In this document: positions 44,538-55,300 of the stretch, in pieces
Layout of the letters: each line of letters opens with the position of its first letter
How positions within the stretch are numbered: the stretch's first letter is position 1
NCBI GenBank assembly: GCA_024742735.1
Contig: JANSXV010000003.1
Span: 457,823-521,822 of the forward strand
DNA: 64,000 bases
Reading direction: 5' to 3'
Origin: Alphaproteobacteria bacterium
GTDB lineage: Bacteria; Pseudomonadota; Alphaproteobacteria; Caulobacterales; Maricaulaceae
Notes under the pieces: model-generated
What the model was told of the DNA's origin: nothing
Seen by the model: only the letters and a program-made list of their open reading frames with translations
Databases searched by the model: none
Made by a program: the position numbers and the translations under genes

Positions 44538-47411
44538 CTAGTAGACCCAGCGCACCCGCGCGCCATAGGTGCGCGGCCGCGTGAAGAAGCGGGTGTTGTC
44601 GAACTGCGTGATGATGATCGCGGCTTCACGCTGCTCGTCGGTCGCGTTCTGAACATAGACTTCCAGGTCCAGGTTCGGGAAGCGCGCCGGGCTGAAGCCC
44701 GCACCCAGATCCCAGGTGGAGTAGCCCTCCACCGTGTCGTTCAGGCGCAGCGGATCATCGTTCACAGCATCGAACTCCGGATAGATCACGCCGTTGAACA
44801 GGTCCTGGTTCTGGCTGGAGCGATAGCCGTAGGACACGACCCAGTCGAACTCGCCCGGATCCAGGAAGAGCCGCTGGGTGAGCGACATCTGGATGGACAC
44901 CTCCGGCGTGCGGCGCAGGCGGAAGCCGTCGATGGATTGCGGGATCGCCTGGTTCGGGGCCACATCGGCCTGGAAGCGGGAGTCCTGCACCAGTTCGGAG
45001 TTCTGAATGCGCGCTTCCGGCATCCAGAGGAAGGTGCCCTTCCACTGCATGTTCGCCGGCAGGTCGAAGCCCGCCTCGAACTGGGCGCCGTAGATTTCAG
45101 CGTCCGCAGCATTGAAGTTGAAGTTCACCACGAGGCCGAGCTCGTTGGCGTTGGCGCCGGTCGTATCCAGCCCCTCGCCTTGCAAGATCTGACCGACCGA
45201 CAGAAGCGTGTTCTGGATGAGGTCGGAGTAGTCGTAATAGAACGCCGAAGCGTTGAAGTACGCATTCCCCCACTCGGTCGTAAACTCGTTCTTGGAGCCG
45301 ATCTCGTACACGACCACGCTTTCCTCACCGAAGGTCGGGGCCAGCTCGGTCGTGTCGAACGGCGCCGTTCCGCCGCCGGCGATGTCCACGGTGATGCCGG
45401 AGACATTGGGCAGGTTGTCGTTGAAGCCGCCGCCATTATGGCCCGTGCTGATGGAGCCGTAGACGAGGTTGTTTTCAGTCACGTCCCATTCGAACCGCAG
45501 GCGCCAGTCCACGAAATTGAAGTCGGTGAAGCCGTTCTGCGGGGCGATCTGGCCCAGGAAGGGCAGCGCGAAGGTCAGCTTGCCGGCCGCCGCGTTGTCC
45601 CAGGGAATCCCGTCGGTCGTGGACGGGCACTCCCAGAAGTCGCCGACGATGGTGTCGACGCAATCGGGATAGCTGGCGATCTGGGCCGGATCACCCAGAT
45701 TCACGCCGACCAGGCCACGGATCTGACCGGTGACCGGATCGATGAAGATGTCATCGACATTGTCACGGGCGCCGAAGCTGGCGATGCCGTCGAAGTAGAA
45801 CTCCAGCGTCTCCTGCTCGGTGACCTGGCCGTCGCCGTTGGTGTCGGGATTGATGATGGTGCGATCCAGTCCGCTGAACTGGAACCCTTCGGTCCCCACG
45901 CGCACGCCGCCGCAGCAGTTATACCCGGCGCCGCCGATGGCGAAGCCGTAGCGCGCGTTCACGCCCTGACGCGCCTTTTCTTCTTCGGAATAGCGAACGC
46001 CCGCGGTGATGCGGAAATTGTCGCTGACCGGATAGGTCCCGTCCGCATAGAAGGCGAGCGACTCAGTCTGGGTGCGCTGGTTGAACTCGATGCCCTGGAA
46101 GAACAGGCCCCGGTCGCCGGTCGAGCCGAGGAAGGTCCGCTGCTCTTCCTCGAAGTAGAACACGCCGGCGGTCCACACCGCGCCGTTCTCCAGCTCGTCG
46201 AACAGGCGGATTTCGTGGACCATCGATTCAGAGTCGGTGATCGACTGGAACTGGGAGAAGTTGTCGAACGCCTCGTCCAGATTGCCGTCCACCGGATTGC
46301 GCAGGCTGTCATAGACGCCGTCATAGAACGGGGCGAGCGGCGTGGCGGCGCGATAATCGTAGATCAGGTCGCGATAGCCGCCGATGTATTCGAAGCTGAA
46401 CCAGTCGGTTTCGTACTCGACCAGCGCCTTGAGGCCCCAGTGGTCGGTGTCGAGTTCCGGCGTGAAGCCCCGGCCCACCACGTCGCGCGGCTCGGAGATC
46501 TCCTCCGGACGCACGCCATTGCCCAGCGGGTTGGCGTAGTTCACACCGGTATAGCCAGAGCCGTTTTCGGCCAGCCAGTCCGCCGTGAAGGTCAGGCGCA
46601 GCCGGCTGGTCGGCTCGATCAGGTAGGAGGCGCGCACGCCGAAATTCTCGGCCGCTTCGGCCACGCCGACGCCCTCGGACTCAGCGGTCGGAACACTCAC
46701 GCCCAGATCGGCGCTCGTCGGGTTCACGTTGTTGAAGTAGCTGTCATGCTCAAGGTAAGACGCGGCCAGACGGAAGGCGGAATTCTGGGTCACCGGGATG
46801 TTGACCACCCCTTCCAGCGTGCGCTCGTTGTAATTGCCGACGCTGGCTTCGAGGGCCGCGTCAAAAACGCCAATGCCCGGCGCCCAGGGAATCACGTTCA
46901 CCGAGCCCGCCGTGGCGTTGCGGCCGCGCAGCGTGCCCTGCGGGCCGACATTCACTTCCACGCGCTGGATGTCGAAGAAGGCCGCACCGAAGCCGGACGG
47001 GCGCGCAATATACACGCCGTCCATGTGGGTCGCCGCCGCCGGCTCGCCGAGCTCGGTGTTGTTGGAAGAGCCAACGCCGCGGATATAGACCTCGATATTG
47101 CCCTGATTGTTGGCGACCTGGAGACCGGGATAGCGGCCGTTGAGATCGGTGAAGTTCTGGATGCCGACATCCTTCAGCGCCTCGCCGTCGAACACGGCGG
47201 CGGTGCCGGCGAAATCCTGAAGGCTCTGCGCCCGGCGCTCGACCGTGACGACGATGACGTCATCGGTGCTTTCAGCCCCGGCGTCCTGAGCCTCGGCCTC
47301 GGCCTGAACCGCTTCGGAGTCCTGGGCGAACGCGGCCGGAGCGCCGAACAGCAGCAGCGCGGCCAGTGAGGCGGACTCAAGCAGAGACGCCTTGCGACGA
47401 TGATGGATCAT
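44538..47411 (-). CDS. TonB-dependent receptor, beta-glucan type
   Basis: The 957-residue product has a leader (ASLLESASLAALLLFGAPAAFA), a plug beginning DDVIVVTVERRAQSLQDF with QVANNQGNIEVYIRGVGSSN, and a large barrel ending YGARVRWVY. It is a different subfamily from the receptor at 13769-16549 and looks like the SUSD-less proteobacterial type. It heads the operon with GH16, MFS and GH3 genes, so it probably imports laminarin fragments. ATG at 47411 with GGGAGG upstream; a longer in-frame start would cover the operator repeats and is rejected. Confidence 0.93.
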   Translation of the reverse strand: MIHHRRKASLLESASLAALLLFGAPAAFAQDSEAVQAEAEAQDAGAESTDDVIVVTVERRAQSLQDFAGTAAVFDGEALKDVGIQNFTDLNGRYPGLQVANNQGNIEVYIRGVGSSNNTELGEPAAATHMDGVYIARPSGFGAAFFDIQRVEVNVGPQGTLRGRNATAGSVNVIPWAPGIGVFDAALEASVGNYNERTLEGVVNIPVTQNSAFRLAASYLEHDSYFNNVNPTSADLGVSVPTAESEGVGVAEAAENFGVRASYLIEPTSRLRLTFTADWLAENGSGYTGVNYANPLGNGVRPEEISEPRDVVGRGFTPELDTDHWGLKALVEYETDWFSFEYIGGYRDLIYDYRAATPLAPFYDGVYDSLRNPVDGNLDEAFDNFSQFQSITDSESMVHEIRLFDELENGAVWTAGVFYFEEEQRTFLGSTGDRGLFFQGIEFNQRTQTESLAFYADGTYPVSDNFRITAGVRYSEEEKARQGVNARYGFAIGGAGYNCCGGVRVGTEGFQFSGLDRTIINPDTNGDGQVTEQETLEFYFDGIASFGARDNVDDIFIDPVTGQIRGLVGVNLGDPAQIASYPDCVDTIVGDFWECPSTTDGIPWDNAAAGKLTFALPFLGQIAPQNGFTDFNFVDWRLRFEWDVTENNLVYGSISTGHNGGGFNDNLPNVSGITVDIAGGGTAPFDTTELAPTFGEESVVVYEIGSKNEFTTEWGNAYFNASAFYYDYSDLIQNTLLSVGQILQGEGLDTTGANANELGLVVNFNFNAADAEIYGAQFEAGFDLPANMQWKGTFLWMPEARIQNSELVQDSRFQADVAPNQAIPQSIDGFRLRRTPEVSIQMSLTQRLFLDPGEFDWVVSYGYRSSQNQDLFNGVIYPEFDAVNDDPLRLNDTVEGYSTWDLGAGFSPARFPNLDLEVYVQNATDEQREAAIIITQFDNTRFFTRPRTYGARVRWVY

Positions 47412-47562
47412 ATCTTTCCTCCCCTGGGCGGCCGGCGCTTTTGTGTGGCTCGGTCCGCAATGCAGCCTCCAAGCACGCACGGAATGTCCATCCTTGTCAA
47501 CGAAAATGTCCATCCTTGTCATTTCGGCTCAGCCGCCGAGGCCGGAGGCATCCGAGCTCTGG
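47412..47562. promoter_or_regulatory. Promoter of the beta-glucan operon
   Basis: A 151-bp spacer between the upstream LacI gene and the TonB receptor (both minus strand). It carries the 17-bp direct repeats listed separately at 47483-47521. No gene is seen. Confidence 0.5.
47483..47521. repeat. Two perfect 17-bp direct repeats, probable operator pair
   Basis: AATGTCCATCCTTGTCA occurs at 47483-47499 and again at 47505-47521, a 22-bp step (about two helical turns). On the receptor's strand each copy reads TGACAAGGATGGACATT, whose TGACA/TGGACA ends recall a degenerate LacI operator. They lie about 75-110 bp before the receptor start and are probable sites for the adjacent LacI protein. Confidence 0.65.
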
Positions 47563-48582
47563 TCAGGAGGCGGGAGCAGAGGTGGAGGCGCGCGGGCGCA
47601 AGGCGTGCGGAAGCGTGAGCGTCTTGCCGCACCAGCGGGCTTCACCCTGTAGCGGCGTCTCGCCGATCAGCGTGACCATGGCCTCCGCCATGGCGTCAAA
47701 AGGCTGTGCGATGGTGGTGAGCGGCGGCCAGACCGTTGTCGCGATCGGCGCATCATCAAAGCCGGCCACAGACAAGTCATCGGGCACACGCAAGCCCATG
47801 CGCCCCGCCGCAAAGCAGACCGCCGCAGCGGTTTCATCATTGGCGGCGAAGATCGCTGTGGGCCGGTCAACCCCGCCGAGCATCGACTCGGCCGCAGCCA
47901 CGGCTTCCTTGAAGCGGAACAGGCCAGGCCGGATCCAGTCCTCGCGCACTTGCGCGCGCCCATCGGCCCGGATCGCGTCGAGAAAGCCCCGCTCGCGATC
48001 AGCCGAGGCGACATGGCCCTTCGGTCCAGTCAAATGGCCGAGCCGCGTGTGGCCCAGCGCCAGCAGATGGTCGGTGATCTCCCGCGCGGCGCCGTAATCG
48101 TCCATGCGGACGACGTGGGCCCCCTCAGGCGCGTGACTCGGCGAGATCAGCACCGTGGCGACTTCATGGTCCACAAGCTCCTGAAGCAGATCATCGGAAT
48201 CACACAGCGGCGGGACCAGCACCATGTTGTCCACACGGGTGCGAGCGAGAAACTCGGCGAGCTGGCGCCGCCAGTTCTCCGCGGTCTCATCGAAAATCCC
48301 TGCAGCCAGGAAATAGCCTGCATCGCTACAGGCCGTCAGGGCGGCATGATGGAGGCGAGCCTGGAAGCCGCTGGAGGGATCGGAGAACAGCATGCCGATT
48401 GAGCGGGACCTGCCGCTGCGCAATTCGCGCGCGGCCGTGCTGGGCGTGTAGTCCAGGGCCTTCATCGCCGCCCGCACGCGCTCTGCGGTCTTCTCACGGA
48501 CGTTCGATTCGTTGTTCAGAACGCGCGAGACCGTCTTCACGGAGACGCCGGCTTGCTGCGCCACATCGATGATCGTCGCCAT
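47563..48582 (-). CDS. LacI-family regulator of the beta-glucan locus
   Basis: The 339-residue product has the LacI HTH (TIIDVAQQAGVSVKTVSRVL), the hinge region (NNESNVREKTAERVR, then DYTPSTAARELRSGRS) and a sugar-binding effector domain (AIFAANDETAAAVCFAAGRMG, VAGFDDAPIATTVWPPLTT). It sits directly upstream of the TonB receptor operon and shares its direction, so it likely represses that operon through the 17-bp repeats. The inducer is inferred to be a beta-glucooligosaccharide. Confidence 0.9.
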   Translation of the reverse strand: MATIIDVAQQAGVSVKTVSRVLNNESNVREKTAERVRAAMKALDYTPSTAARELRSGRSRSIGMLFSDPSSGFQARLHHAALTACSDAGYFLAAGIFDETAENWRRQLAEFLARTRVDNMVLVPPLCDSDDLLQELVDHEVATVLISPSHAPEGAHVVRMDDYGAAREITDHLLALGHTRLGHLTGPKGHVASADRERGFLDAIRADGRAQVREDWIRPGLFRFKEAVAAAESMLGGVDRPTAIFAANDETAAAVCFAAGRMGLRVPDDLSVAGFDDAPIATTVWPPLTTIAQPFDAMAEAMVTLIGETPLQGEARWCGKTLTLPHALRPRASTSAPAS

Positions 48583-48680
48583 ATCCCTGCCCGCTCAATG
48601 CCGGTGGTTCGACTGCATTGATCATGCAAGCCGGCCAGACAGGCAAGATCGAGCGGCGGCGAGGACCTGCCGCGCGCCTG

Positions 48681-51600
48681 CTAAACCGTCATCGAAGTGC
48701 CGCGATAAATGCGCGCGCGATAGCGCGAATCCTGGCTATCAGGCAGGGGCGCGCCGACCAGCAGAACCGCCGTGGTGAAGCGGCGCAACTCTTCGGCATG
48801 TTCCTCTTCATTACGCGGCTCTTCAGAGCGCACGCGCCGGGTCAGGTTGATCTGGTTGGTGGGCACGTTGTGCACCAGGCGCTCATTCTCCACCGCCAGC
48901 GTGGCGGTGAAGGCGTGCAGCGTGGTCTTGATGAAGTTCGCCATGGCGTGGGCCGGCCCCTTCTGGCCGAAGGGCACGTCCGGGCTGACCAGAACCAGCT
49001 GGCATCCATCATAGAGCGAAGCCTTGCGCGAGACGCGGAAATGCCGGGTCAGATTGTTGTCCACGACCTTAGCGAACGCCTCCGGGCTGAGCGGATCGTC
49101 ATCCTCGAACAGATGATCCGGCAGCGCCTCGCCTGGCAGGGAGATGACCGTGGTGGGCCGGCCATGCCTGGCCAGCGCCTTGTCCATAGCGCCTTCAATA
49201 TCATCCCCGGCGACCATGATCTGGACCGCCTTGGCGGCCGCGCCGGAGATCAGATCGGTCACGGCCTTGCCACCGGCTTTCGAGCGCGCCAGCACCACGA
49301 TCGCGCCGACTTCGCACTCATCCACGAACCTCTGAGCAGCCGCCGCGATATAGTCGGCCAGGTGATCTCCGACGAACCAGACGGTCTTGCCCTTCAGCTG
49401 GGCGATGCGCTCCTTGCGCGGCCCGCCGAACATTTCCCGCTCCACGGTGGAGCGCTCCACATTCAGCCCGCCGGACGGCATGAAGGTCTCCCCGCTGACC
49501 GCCCGGTCGGCCAGGTAGAAGACCGTGGCCTGGGCCACGTCGGCCTCGGTGGGCATCTTGCCCAGGAAGAGCTGGGAGGTGACGCCCTTGCCGATGGCTT
49601 CGGCGTTGGTGTTGATCAGCTCGGTGGGCAGGAAGGGGCTGTCCTCCGGCGGCGCGATTTTCAGCCAGTCCCCGCCCGCTTCGGCGATCTCGCGCCATTT
49701 GGGCAGATCGAGCAGATACCCGCCCGTGTTCAGACGTCCGAGCAGACGCCCCGCCAGCGCCGGGGTCAGCAGATACTGGTCCCAGGTGCACACCCCGTCG
49801 CCTTCGCGGGCGAACTGGAGGGCCAGCTTCCGCAGGGCTTCCGGCGCCTGCATGTCGTGGGACAGGACCCCGGCGGTGTTGTGCGCCAGTCGCGCCAGGA
49901 TCGTATCCAGCGAAGCGCCGTCTCGCACCGCCTTGATGACGGCGGCGTAGACCGCGTTCAGGCGCTTGTTCTCCAGGATCAGCCTTGCCCGGCGCTGGAA
50001 CAGGCCGGGCCGCCCGCCCGTGCCGGACAGCCGGTCGCCGTCCACCGGGCCCGGCGCGATGGCGTTGTACTGGATGTGAGGGCCCAGGAACTGGGCGAAG
50101 CTCTCCACCATGGCGCGCTGACCGGCCTTGGAGACCGCATAGTCGGCCCGGTTGGGATAGGCGACGGCGCGCAATTTCTCGCCGCCGAAGTAAGACGAGA
50201 CGTTCAGCACATAGCCGCCGCCCTGCTGCTTCATCAATGGCGCGGCGTGGTGGGTCAGGAAGTAGTTGGAGATCAGGTTCGCATCCAGCGTGAACCGCCA
50301 GGCGTCCAGATCCATGTCCACGACCATGTCTTCAGCGCCCGCGACGCCGGCGTTGTTGATCAGGTAATCCACCCGGCCCCAGGCCTTGATGGTCTCATCC
50401 AGTGCATTTTTCAAAGACTTGAAATCACTCACGTCCACGCCGGCCATGGTGCGCACACGGCGCTCGACGCCGGAAAAGCCGATATCCTGCAGCTCGCCGA
50501 TGATGCGCTCGCGCGCCGCGTCCAGCTCGCTTTCGCGGCGGGCGACCATCATGACTTTCGCCCCGGCCAGAGCCAGGAGTCGGGCGACCTGACCGCCGAT
50601 GCCGGCCGAGCCGCCGGTGATCAGGGCGACCTTGCCCAGATGCAGACCGGTGATGTTCTCCGCGAAACCGACCATGGCGCTGCTGGCGCCGGTCTCCTCG
50701 CCGATATTGGCGGGGATGTAGAGATCGATCTCGGCGATCTTCTGTTCCTTGAACACGATCCGCGTCGCGTGACCTGCGGCGAAGCGGATATTCTCCGCCT
50801 CGCGGTTGTTGAAGCGCACGATCTGATTGCCCCAGACCGCCCGGCTGGCGCGGCCGGCCGACACATCCACCCGCGCCTCGTCACGCCAGATCCGGATCAG
50901 CTGGGTGATCCCGGCCGCCAGCACGGCGTTGTAGACGTCGCCCGCCCCGTCGCTGGCGTTGCTCATGAACACGCAGCGCGGCGCCTGGGGCAGATCCTCG
51001 CGACCCTTCCAGTAGCGCGACAGGGTGCGCGCCACGGACACCGCGCCGGTGAGCTCCACATCCATGAACTCGTCGATAATGTGGTCTTCCGCGTCCAGCA
51101 GCGCCCCTGCGAAGTAGCGCGCCGGCTTGACCGGCAGGACGATGGCGCTGGTGACCGGTCCGTGCTCATCCGTATACGAATTGAGAAGCTCTGACATCTT
51201 GTCCGGTTCCGACCGGTTGAAGCGCACGATGGTCAGGCCTTCGGTGAGCCCTTGCGCCTTCGTGCGCGCCTGGGCCTGGGCGGCGTCGGCTTCGCGGGCC
51301 ATGCCCAGCAGGACTTTCGCGCCGCAGCCGATCTGGATGCGCGCGGTCTCCAGCGCGTCCTCCCAGGCCTCTCCGGCGACGATCAGGACGCTCAGCCCCG
51401 CCCCGTCCAACGCGCGCATGGACGGGCGCGCCTTGTAGGTGGACCGGGATTCCTTCCTGACGCTCATGCCGTGGGCGACGTCGATTTCCGCGCCGTTCAA
51501 CGCCCCGCTCTCGTCGCTGGCCAGGAACAGGCAGGTCTGGGCGATATCAGCCGGCGTGGGCAGGTCCTTCTCCGGCGCGGCGCCCTCCCGGCTGCGGTTC

Positions 51601-52328
51601 AGGGACATACGTCCCATGAAATAGTCCGCCGTGGCGCCGTCCTTGAGGTCCTGGATCTTGTCCATGGCCGCGAAGACCGTGCGGATGCGGTCGCTTTCGA
51701 TGGGGCCGGGGAAGACCGTGTTGACCCGCACGCCGCGCGCGCCGAATTCCGAGGCGAGCTGTTTGGACAGCGCATTCAGCGCCGCCTTGGGCACGACATA
51801 GGCGGTGCGGCCGTAATAGCGGGTGTGGGAGAAGATGGTGGAGATGTTGATGATGGACGCGCCCGGCGCCATCAGATCGGCGGCCGCGCGCGCCACATTC
51901 CAGGTCACCGCCAGAATGTTGCGCATGGCGTCGCCGACGGTCTCGACATCGCCATTGGCCTCCATTTCGGCCCTGGTCAGCGGGACATTGTCGAGGGGTT
52001 GTTTCGGGCCGGCTGAACCGGCGTTGTTGACCAGGACGTCAATCCGTCCGTAGTCGGACTTTATGCCGGCCATGGCCTTGCGGACCGAGTTCGGATCGCC
52101 GCCGTCCAGGATCGCAACCGAGACCTGATCAGGCTTGCACCCGGTCTCGGCGATGACGGCCTCGCGCGCCGCTTCGATCCGCTCTTTCGTGCGCCCGGTC
52201 ATGACGAGCGTCGCGCCTTCATCGACAAAACGCCGGCACATTTCCGAGCCGAGATTGCCAGCCGCCCCGGTGACGAGAACCACCTTGCCCTTCAGCCGGT
52301 CGCAGCCTGTCCCTGTCGTCTTCGCCAT
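48681..52328 (-). CDS. mcr: Malonyl-CoA reductase, bifunctional
   Basis: The 1215-residue product matches the fused two-SDR malonyl-CoA reductase of the 3-hydroxypropionate pathway (about 1220 residues in Chloroflexus aurantiacus). The N-terminal unit has the cofactor motif TGAAGNLGS and catalytic Tyr177-x3-Lys181 (YVVPK). The C-terminal unit starts about residue 563 (LGKVALITGGSAGIGG) with Tyr730-x3-Lys734 (YAVSK). The C half reduces malonyl-CoA to malonate semialdehyde and the N half reduces that to 3-hydroxypropionate, using two NADPH. Tell-tale shared stretches include NVSSYFGGEK, PNRADYAVSKAGQRAM and ANFIKTTLHAFTAT. It follows pcs after 36 bp. No signal peptide; cytoplasmic. Call rests on recalled family sequence. 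Confidence 0.93.
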   Translation of the reverse strand: MAKTTGTGCDRLKGKVVLVTGAAGNLGSEMCRRFVDEGATLVMTGRTKERIEAAREAVIAETGCKPDQVSVAILDGGDPNSVRKAMAGIKSDYGRIDVLVNNAGSAGPKQPLDNVPLTRAEMEANGDVETVGDAMRNILAVTWNVARAAADLMAPGASIINISTIFSHTRYYGRTAYVVPKAALNALSKQLASEFGARGVRVNTVFPGPIESDRIRTVFAAMDKIQDLKDGATADYFMGRMSLNRSREGAAPEKDLPTPADIAQTCLFLASDESGALNGAEIDVAHGMSVRKESRSTYKARPSMRALDGAGLSVLIVAGEAWEDALETARIQIGCGAKVLLGMAREADAAQAQARTKAQGLTEGLTIVRFNRSEPDKMSELLNSYTDEHGPVTSAIVLPVKPARYFAGALLDAEDHIIDEFMDVELTGAVSVARTLSRYWKGREDLPQAPRCVFMSNASDGAGDVYNAVLAAGITQLIRIWRDEARVDVSAGRASRAVWGNQIVRFNNREAENIRFAAGHATRIVFKEQKIAEIDLYIPANIGEETGASSAMVGFAENITGLHLGKVALITGGSAGIGGQVARLLALAGAKVMMVARRESELDAARERIIGELQDIGFSGVERRVRTMAGVDVSDFKSLKNALDETIKAWGRVDYLINNAGVAGAEDMVVDMDLDAWRFTLDANLISNYFLTHHAAPLMKQQGGGYVLNVSSYFGGEKLRAVAYPNRADYAVSKAGQRAMVESFAQFLGPHIQYNAIAPGPVDGDRLSGTGGRPGLFQRRARLILENKRLNAVYAAVIKAVRDGASLDTILARLAHNTAGVLSHDMQAPEALRKLALQFAREGDGVCTWDQYLLTPALAGRLLGRLNTGGYLLDLPKWREIAEAGGDWLKIAPPEDSPFLPTELINTNAEAIGKGVTSQLFLGKMPTEADVAQATVFYLADRAVSGETFMPSGGLNVERSTVEREMFGGPRKERIAQLKGKTVWFVGDHLADYIAAAAQRFVDECEVGAIVVLARSKAGGKAVTDLISGAAAKAVQIMVAGDDIEGAMDKALARHGRPTTVISLPGEALPDHLFEDDDPLSPEAFAKVVDNNLTRHFRVSRKASLYDGCQLVLVSPDVPFGQKGPAHAMANFIKTTLHAFTATLAVENERLVHNVPTNQINLTRRVRSEEPRNEEEHAEELRRFTTAVLLVGAPLPDSQDSRYRARIYRGTSMTV

Positions 52329-52364
52329 GGTCCCGTCTCCCGTAAAAAATGCGTCCCGGCGCGC

Positions 52365-55300
52365 CTAAACGCTCAGCTGCGCCGCCCAATGCTCCAGAAG
52401 TTCGTCGCGCGTGCGCAGCCCCAGGACCGGCAGCGCATGATTGACCACGTAGGTCGCGCCTGAATGGGTGTTGTCCCACATGGCCTGGTGGGCTTCCGGC
52501 AGACCCTCCCAGGGCACCACTGTCGGTTCGGTCACGTCCAGAAGCCCGGCGGCGACCATGGTGTTCATGACCGTCACCTCGTGGGCGTTGCACAGATGGG
52601 TGCCGAGGATCGAAGCGGTCGGCATCAGGATGCGGCGCTGCCGGGTCCAGACCTGCGGGGCGTAGAAGGTGTAGCGCTTCGCGCTCATGTCCTCGGCGTA
52701 GACGATGCGTCCGCCGAAGGGCTTCACCAGCGAGCTCGACACGCCCAACGTATCCACGGCGGCCCGCTCGAGGATCAGGTCCGGCGCCCCGCGCGGATTG
52801 CCGGCCGAGCGCAGCAGCTTACCGACGGCCGAGCCGAACGGCTTCATGGTCCGGGTCTGATAGTCGCGCACCCCGCGCTTGAAGGCCTCGGTGTCGGTCT
52901 TGGAATCAGGCAGGCGCGGCAGGGTGAGGGGCCAGTCAAACTCTTCGCCGAAACGCCGCTTCAGGGTTTCGATGGAGATCACGCCCTCCACCGCGTCCTC
53001 CAGTCCCAGGGACTGCAGGAATTCGCGCTGGGAGTCGGTGTAGGCGACCACCGCGATGCGCGCCTTGAACAGGCGCGCCGCCTCGATCATCTCCAGACCC
53101 TTCGGGTCGGCGAGCTCGTCGGTTCCCGCGCCATAATAGAGCAGCACCGACTCCCCGCCGCGCAGCTCGGCTTTCGCCAGCATGTCTTCGGGAGACGCCG
53201 CGCCGGGCTTTCCCATGAAGCTGAAGTGATAGCCTGAGGACGCGCCATAGATGGCGAGCTTTCCGCCCTCGGCCAGCAGCTGGAAGCTGCGGGGGAAGGC
53301 ACGCTCGCCAGCGTGGCTGACGACGTAGTCGGCCAGCTTGCCGTCATTCATTTCTCGATAGCGCTGAAGAATCGGTTCGCCGGCCCTTTCCCAGGCGATC
53401 GCCTCTTCCAGATCGTCAGGGACCGGCGTGAAGGCGTCGGCGAAGGCAGGATCCTTGCGATTGATCGCGCCCACCGCACCCTGCTCGGCGATGAAGCCGG
53501 CGCGCTCCTCGCTGGATACCATGCCGGTGGCGGCGAGGCCCGTCCGTATACTGCTTTTCAGCGCATCAAGGCCCGTGCCCGTGGCCGAGCCTTCCACGAA
53601 GATCGTCTTCCCCGGCTGAATCTCCAGCGTCGTGAACAGGCAGCGCGTGATCGTGCCCAGATTCAGCGTATAGGCGCCGGCCTGCTCCAGCGTGAGATCG
53701 GCGGGCGGCTTGTGCAGCTGGGGCGCCTGGACGTTCAGGAACTGGGCGTGGCTGCCGGTCTTGGTCTCATAGCCCTGGATGGAAAAGCCGGCATACATCG
53801 GATCATCGCCCACGGCCGGAGAGAGAAGGTCGTTGGTGCCGGAGTAGACATTGACCAGATCGCCGACCTTCAGCCGGCCTTCGGCCTTGGCCTCGGTCCC
53901 CAGCGCCGCGATCAGCGCCAGACCGCCGGATCCTGTGATCTGCACGTCCTCATCGTGATAATCGAACGGGGAGACCGGGATCCCGGTCAGGGCCCAGTTG
54001 TCGTTGAAGTTCACTTCCGAGGTCAGCATGTAGACCAGCGCCTCGTTGGGGTCCGGCTTTCTGACCGGAACCACCAGTTCTTTTTCATGGGTCTTCGGCG
54101 GCCCGAAACGCGGCGCGCCGGTGTCGGGATCACGCGCCACCCCGAAGGCCAGCTGCCAGGGCGGGATGGGCGTGACGCCGGGATAGAAGGGCGCGCCCAC
54201 GGGCAGCAGATCGCCCTCCTCGATCAGGGCCTGCTTGCGCGCCTCGTGCTCGGAATAGATCCACACCCCGTCACGCCGAACGGGAAGCGGCGGGGCCTGC
54301 TTGTCCATGAACAGCCGGATGCCGGTCTTGCCGCCGTCAGGATCGATAATGGCTTCAGCGAAGACCTGGGCCTCGCGCTTCAGCCCGGCGCTGATGCCCT
54401 GGCTCCAGCCGGTGCGGATGGCGTCGAGCGCGCGCTCCCCCGCCTTGTCACGTCCAGCCCAGACGAGCTGTTTCACGATGCGCCGGACGAAGTCGTCATT
54501 CACGGCCGCGTCGAGATCGGCCGCGCCCGCCTGCTCCCAGCGCTTCACCGCCTCGCGACGCTCAGCGAAGGCTTTGCCGACGGCGCTCGCCTCGCCGTCG
54601 CGAATGAAGTCGCGCACAGCCGCGTGGGCCAGCGAAAGCACATCGTCCGGACCGCCGGCCATAGCGTCGATCGCGCCGAACGCCAGCGCGTCCTCGGCGT
54701 CGATATTGCGCCCGCCCAGGATCATCTCCAGCGCCCGGGTCAGGCCGCGTTCCCCGTCCCGGTCGGCCAGAAGGCGCGGCAGGCGCTGGGTCCCGCCATA
54801 ACCCGGCAGAAGGCGCAGATTGATCTCCGGCTGACCGAAGCGCGCAAACGGCTCGGCGAGCCGATAGTGGCAGGCCAGCGCGAACTCCATGCCGCCGCCC
54901 AGCGCCAGGCCCTGAATGGCGGCGATGCAGGGCTTGTTCATGCGCTCGATCCGCGAGAACGCGAGCTGGGCGTTGCTCGGCAGGGCCATGGCCTCGGAGA
55001 CGGTGTTCACCTCCTCCAGCATCTGGCGGATGTCGGCGCCGGCCACGAAGGAGCTGGAGCCTGATCCGGTGAACACCACGGCGGCCACATCGTCCTTGCG
55101 CGACAGGTGCTCCACGATGGTGGCCAATTCGTCAATGGCGCGCTCGTTCAGGGCGTTCACCGGCGGATTGTTGACCATGACCGTGGCCACCCGCTTGCCC
55201 CTGGCGGCGGCGTTATACTGGACCAGGAAATAGCGGTAGCGCTCGAACAGCTTCTGCTCGTCGGCGAAGTCCTGACGCTTGCGCCAGGCCTCGACCACCT

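Noticed and set aside
44508..47369. A 953-codon open frame opposite the TonB receptor at 44538-47411
   Set aside because: Mirror frame of a secure gene; no recognisable domain and composition typical of antisense shadows.
47412..47522. N-terminal extension of the second TonB receptor through the 17-bp repeats
   Set aside because: Would place 37 residues before the leader peptide; the ATG at 47411 has GGGAGG at good spacing.
48618..51194. An 858-codon open frame opposite mcr
   Set aside because: Shadow of a clearly homologous gene on the other strand.
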